From Pseudoalteromonas fuliginea (GTDB taxonomy: Bacteria > Pseudomonadota > Gammaproteobacteria > Enterobacterales > Alteromonadaceae): DNA of 33,717 bases. Positions 32,313 to 33,717 of the stretch are shown here, piece after piece. The stretch's first letter is position 1. Every line of letters begins with the position of its first letter. Below the pieces are notes generated by a model. The model was not told where the DNA came from, did not search any database, and worked only from the letters and a program-made list of their open reading frames with translations. Location: the NCBI RefSeq assembly GCF_000690055.1, contig NZ_JJNZ01000086.1, positions 1-33,717 on the forward strand, read 5' to 3'. The translations under genes and the position numbers were made by a program.

Positions 32313-33245
32313 ATGGAAATTGTATCAGTAATAAACTACAAGGGCGGTGTTGGTAAAACAACAGTTACATCTAATTTGGCCGCAGAACTAGCTTGGCAGG
32401 GTAAGAGCGTTTTAATACTTGATATGGATGCTCAGGCAAGTTTAACATTTTCTTTTATGACTCCTGATTATTGGGATAATCATATTAAAGAAAGTAGAAC
32501 AATAAAGAGTTGGTTTGACTGTATTAGTCAAGGCAACCCTACAATGCCACTAGCTGACCTTCGAGTAAGACCTGAAGTTGTTAATAACTTCCTTACAAAT
32601 AACAAGCGAGGTGGTTGTGTTGACCTTATATCTTCTCACCTCGGATTAATAAATGTAGACCTTGAGCTTGCAACTTTGCTAGGTGGGGCAAGCCCAACTC
32701 AAACACAAAAAAAATACCTTAAGGTTCATGGTAAACTTAGAGATGAATTGAATACCTTAGCCTCAGAAATGAACTACGATATTGTGCTTATTGATTGTCC
32801 ACCTAACTTCAATATCGTTACAAAGAACGCGTTAATTGCATCAGATAAAATCCTAGTACCTGCAAAGCCTGATTACTTATCAACGTTGGGAATTGATTAC
32901 TTGAAAAAAAGTGTTGAAACACTTGTTGAAGATTTTAATTTTTATGCTAAGAAAGATGATGAATTCAATGAATCATCTCCTGAATTCATGGGAGTTGTAT
33001 TTACTATGATCCAAATAACCTCAGGTATACCAATTTCAGCTCAGAGACAATATATAGCACAGACAAAAAGGTTAGGAGTCCCTGTTTTTGATGCAATATT
33101 TAGAGAAAATAAAACTATTTTTGCTGATGCACCAAGAAATGGGATGCCCGTTGTTTTAAATTCTTATTCAAATCAAAGTCATACTACCGTTGTAGATGAA
33201 ATTGAAGTTTTTGTTGGAGAGTTCAATTCAAAGCTTGGAGTTTAG
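32313..33245 (+). CDS. ParA/Soj-family ATPase, cassette-borne
   Basis: A 310-residue deviant Walker-type ATPase. The start MEIVSVINYKGGVGKTTVTS holds the ParA Walker A motif (residues 10-17), followed by VLILDMDAQASLTFSF (switch region, Asp37/39). Walker B is IVLIDCPPNF with Asp161, and PAKPDYLSTLGIDYL follows. There is no N-terminal helix-turn-helix, so it is a short ParA of the Soj/type Ib kind rather than a plasmid type Ia repressor. Such ATPases position DNA, chromosomes or protein clusters by ATP-driven dimerisation and usually need a small or ParB-like activator. The ATG at 32313 follows AAGGAG at 5 bases; an in-frame extension upstream to 32226 has no support. The next gene begins 1 base after its stop. 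Confidence 0.9.
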   Translation: MEIVSVINYKGGVGKTTVTSNLAAELAWQGKSVLILDMDAQASLTFSFMTPDYWDNHIKESRTIKSWFDCISQGNPTMPLADLRVRPEVVNNFLTNNKRGGCVDLISSHLGLINVDLELATLLGGASPTQTQKKYLKVHGKLRDELNTLASEMNYDIVLIDCPPNFNIVTKNALIASDKILVPAKPDYLSTLGIDYLKKSVETLVEDFNFYAKKDDEFNESSPEFMGVVFTMIQITSGIPISAQRQYIAQTKRLGVPVFDAIFRENKTIFADAPRNGMPVVLNSYSNQSHTTVVDEIEVFVGEFNSKLGV

Positions 33246-33246
33246 A

Positions 33247-33651
33247 ATGAGTAATAAAGAAATTTTAAAAAATTATTTATCATCGTTATCAACCTTGGTT
33301 GATAAGTTGAGTGATGCTGACTTTACAAAGTTAGAATCAGGCGATTATGAGTTGTCACTTAAAGTAATTAAAAAATCGACTAAGAGTAATAGCCCTAAAG
33401 AAAAGCTTACTGCAGATAGTCAAACTTTAGAGATGGTAATAGATGAATTAAAGTTGGTTAAAACTAGAGAGGATGGCATCTCGGTTATAGAGTCCCACTT
33501 AAAGAACAAGCCATCCCTTGAATTGCTCGCTAAACACCTTGACGTTGCCGTTTTACCAAGCGATAAAGTATCAAAAATTAAAGATACTATTGTTGACGCA
33601 ACTGTAGGTGCTCGATTGAGATCGGGAGCGATCCAAGGAAAGGAAATATAA
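33247..33651 (+). CDS. Small hydrophilic protein coupled to the ParA gene
   Basis: A 134-residue soluble protein that I do not recognise. It starts MSNKEILKNYLSSLSTLVDK at ATG 33247, one base after the ParA stop, so the two are almost certainly co-translated. It looks mainly helical: an N-terminal amphipathic part (1-35), a polar lysine- and serine-rich linker (KKSTKSNSPKEKL, about 57-69), then two or more helices (TLEMVIDELKLVKTREDGIS; PSLELLAKHLDVAVLPSDKV). The end, KIKDTIVDATVGARLRSGAI, with VGARLRS, recalls C-terminal regions seen in other short ParA-linked proteins, but I cannot name a family. By position it could be the activator or cargo adaptor of the ParA ATPase. Its stop codon (33649-33651) lies inside the R'' box of the attC-like site, as is common in integron cassettes. 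Confidence 0.75.
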   Translation: MSNKEILKNYLSSLSTLVDKLSDADFTKLESGDYELSLKVIKKSTKSNSPKEKLTADSQTLEMVIDELKLVKTREDGISVIESHLKNKPSLELLAKHLDVAVLPSDKVSKIKDTIVDATVGARLRSGAIQGKEI

Positions 33652-33717
33652 CAACACGCCCTGAGGTGGACAGCAAGCGCTAAAGCTCACTTTCCACCGC
33701 AAATTTTAACAGCGGTG
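33646..33717 (+). other. Integron attC-like recombination site, left part (cut by window end)
   Basis: Directly at the stop codon the sequence reads ATATAACAACACGCC then CTGAGGTGGACAGC. This resembles the opening of Vibrio-type attC repeats (TAACAA-CGCC-CAAGAGGG-ACTG). GGTGGA (33665-33670) pairs with TCCACC (33693-33698), enclosing AGCGCT-centred sequence, like the first hairpin of those repeats; CACCGC (33695-33700) can also pair with GCGGTG (33712-33717). The right half with L' and R' is outside the window. Confidence 0.65.

Noticed and set aside
32313..33245. Plasmid or chromosome ParA with a ParB and parS partition locus
   Set aside because: No ParB gene or repeated parS-like sites are in view, and the flanking attC-like sequence points to a cassette; it cannot be excluded beyond the window.

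Overview
The window looks like chromosomal DNA from a marine gammaproteobacterium of the Alteromonadales, most likely Pseudoalteromonas or a close relative. The evidence is protein-level resemblance to that group (ProS, AsnS, EtfAB/ETF-QO, HtpX, BioABFCD), moderately AT-rich base use, and compact operons separated by clear intrinsic terminators. This is a judgement from sequence only; no database search was run.

Layout. 1-246: left end of an ISAs1-type insertion sequence that continues out of the window. 247-788: non-coding. 789-3845: membrane hybrid histidine kinase. 3875-8954 (all minus): LpxH-like metallophosphoesterase, proS, trmO (tsaA), an outer-membrane beta-barrel protein and an acyl-CoA thioesterase, most with their own terminator. 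9087-12631: electron-transfer flavoprotein module, with ETF-ubiquinone oxidoreductase diverging from etfB-etfA across an intergenic region that holds two copies of a palindromic operator. 12771-15534: asnS, a small P-loop kinase-like protein and a Vat/CatB-like acetyltransferase. 15570-19953 (minus): four-gene ferric-iron uptake operon (helical periplasmic protein, Tat-exported FbpA-like binding protein, fused permease, ATPase) behind a good Fur box. 20126-25311: biotin synthesis locus, bioA diverging from bioB-bioF-bioC-bioD over a BirA-type operator. 25433-31007: uncharacterised FAD oxidoreductase, htpX with tandem palindromes upstream, an interrupted small gene, glyoxalase I, a GNAT acetyltransferase, a DUF421 protein and a TRIC-type channel. 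31401-32003: cold-shock-domain protein fused through a membrane helix to an Excalibur domain.

The most unusual part is the right end. A ParA-type ATPase gene and a short partner gene (32313-33651) appear to form an integron gene cassette. The second gene's stop codon lies inside an R''-like sequence that opens an attC-like hairpin region cut by the window end. The exact reverse complement of that R'' sequence (10 of 10 bases) lies 40 bp upstream of the ParA start, where a cassette boundary should be. A LexA-box-like sequence, typical of integron integrase promoters, lies about 180 bp further left, but no integrase gene is present in the window. The pair could be the first member of an integrase-less cassette cluster, or a cassette at a secondary site.

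Most other genes are housekeeping genes with recognisable regulation: Fur for iron, BirA for biotin, and a LiuR/PsrA-style fatty-acid or branched-chain amino-acid regulator for the ETF genes (the last is an inference).
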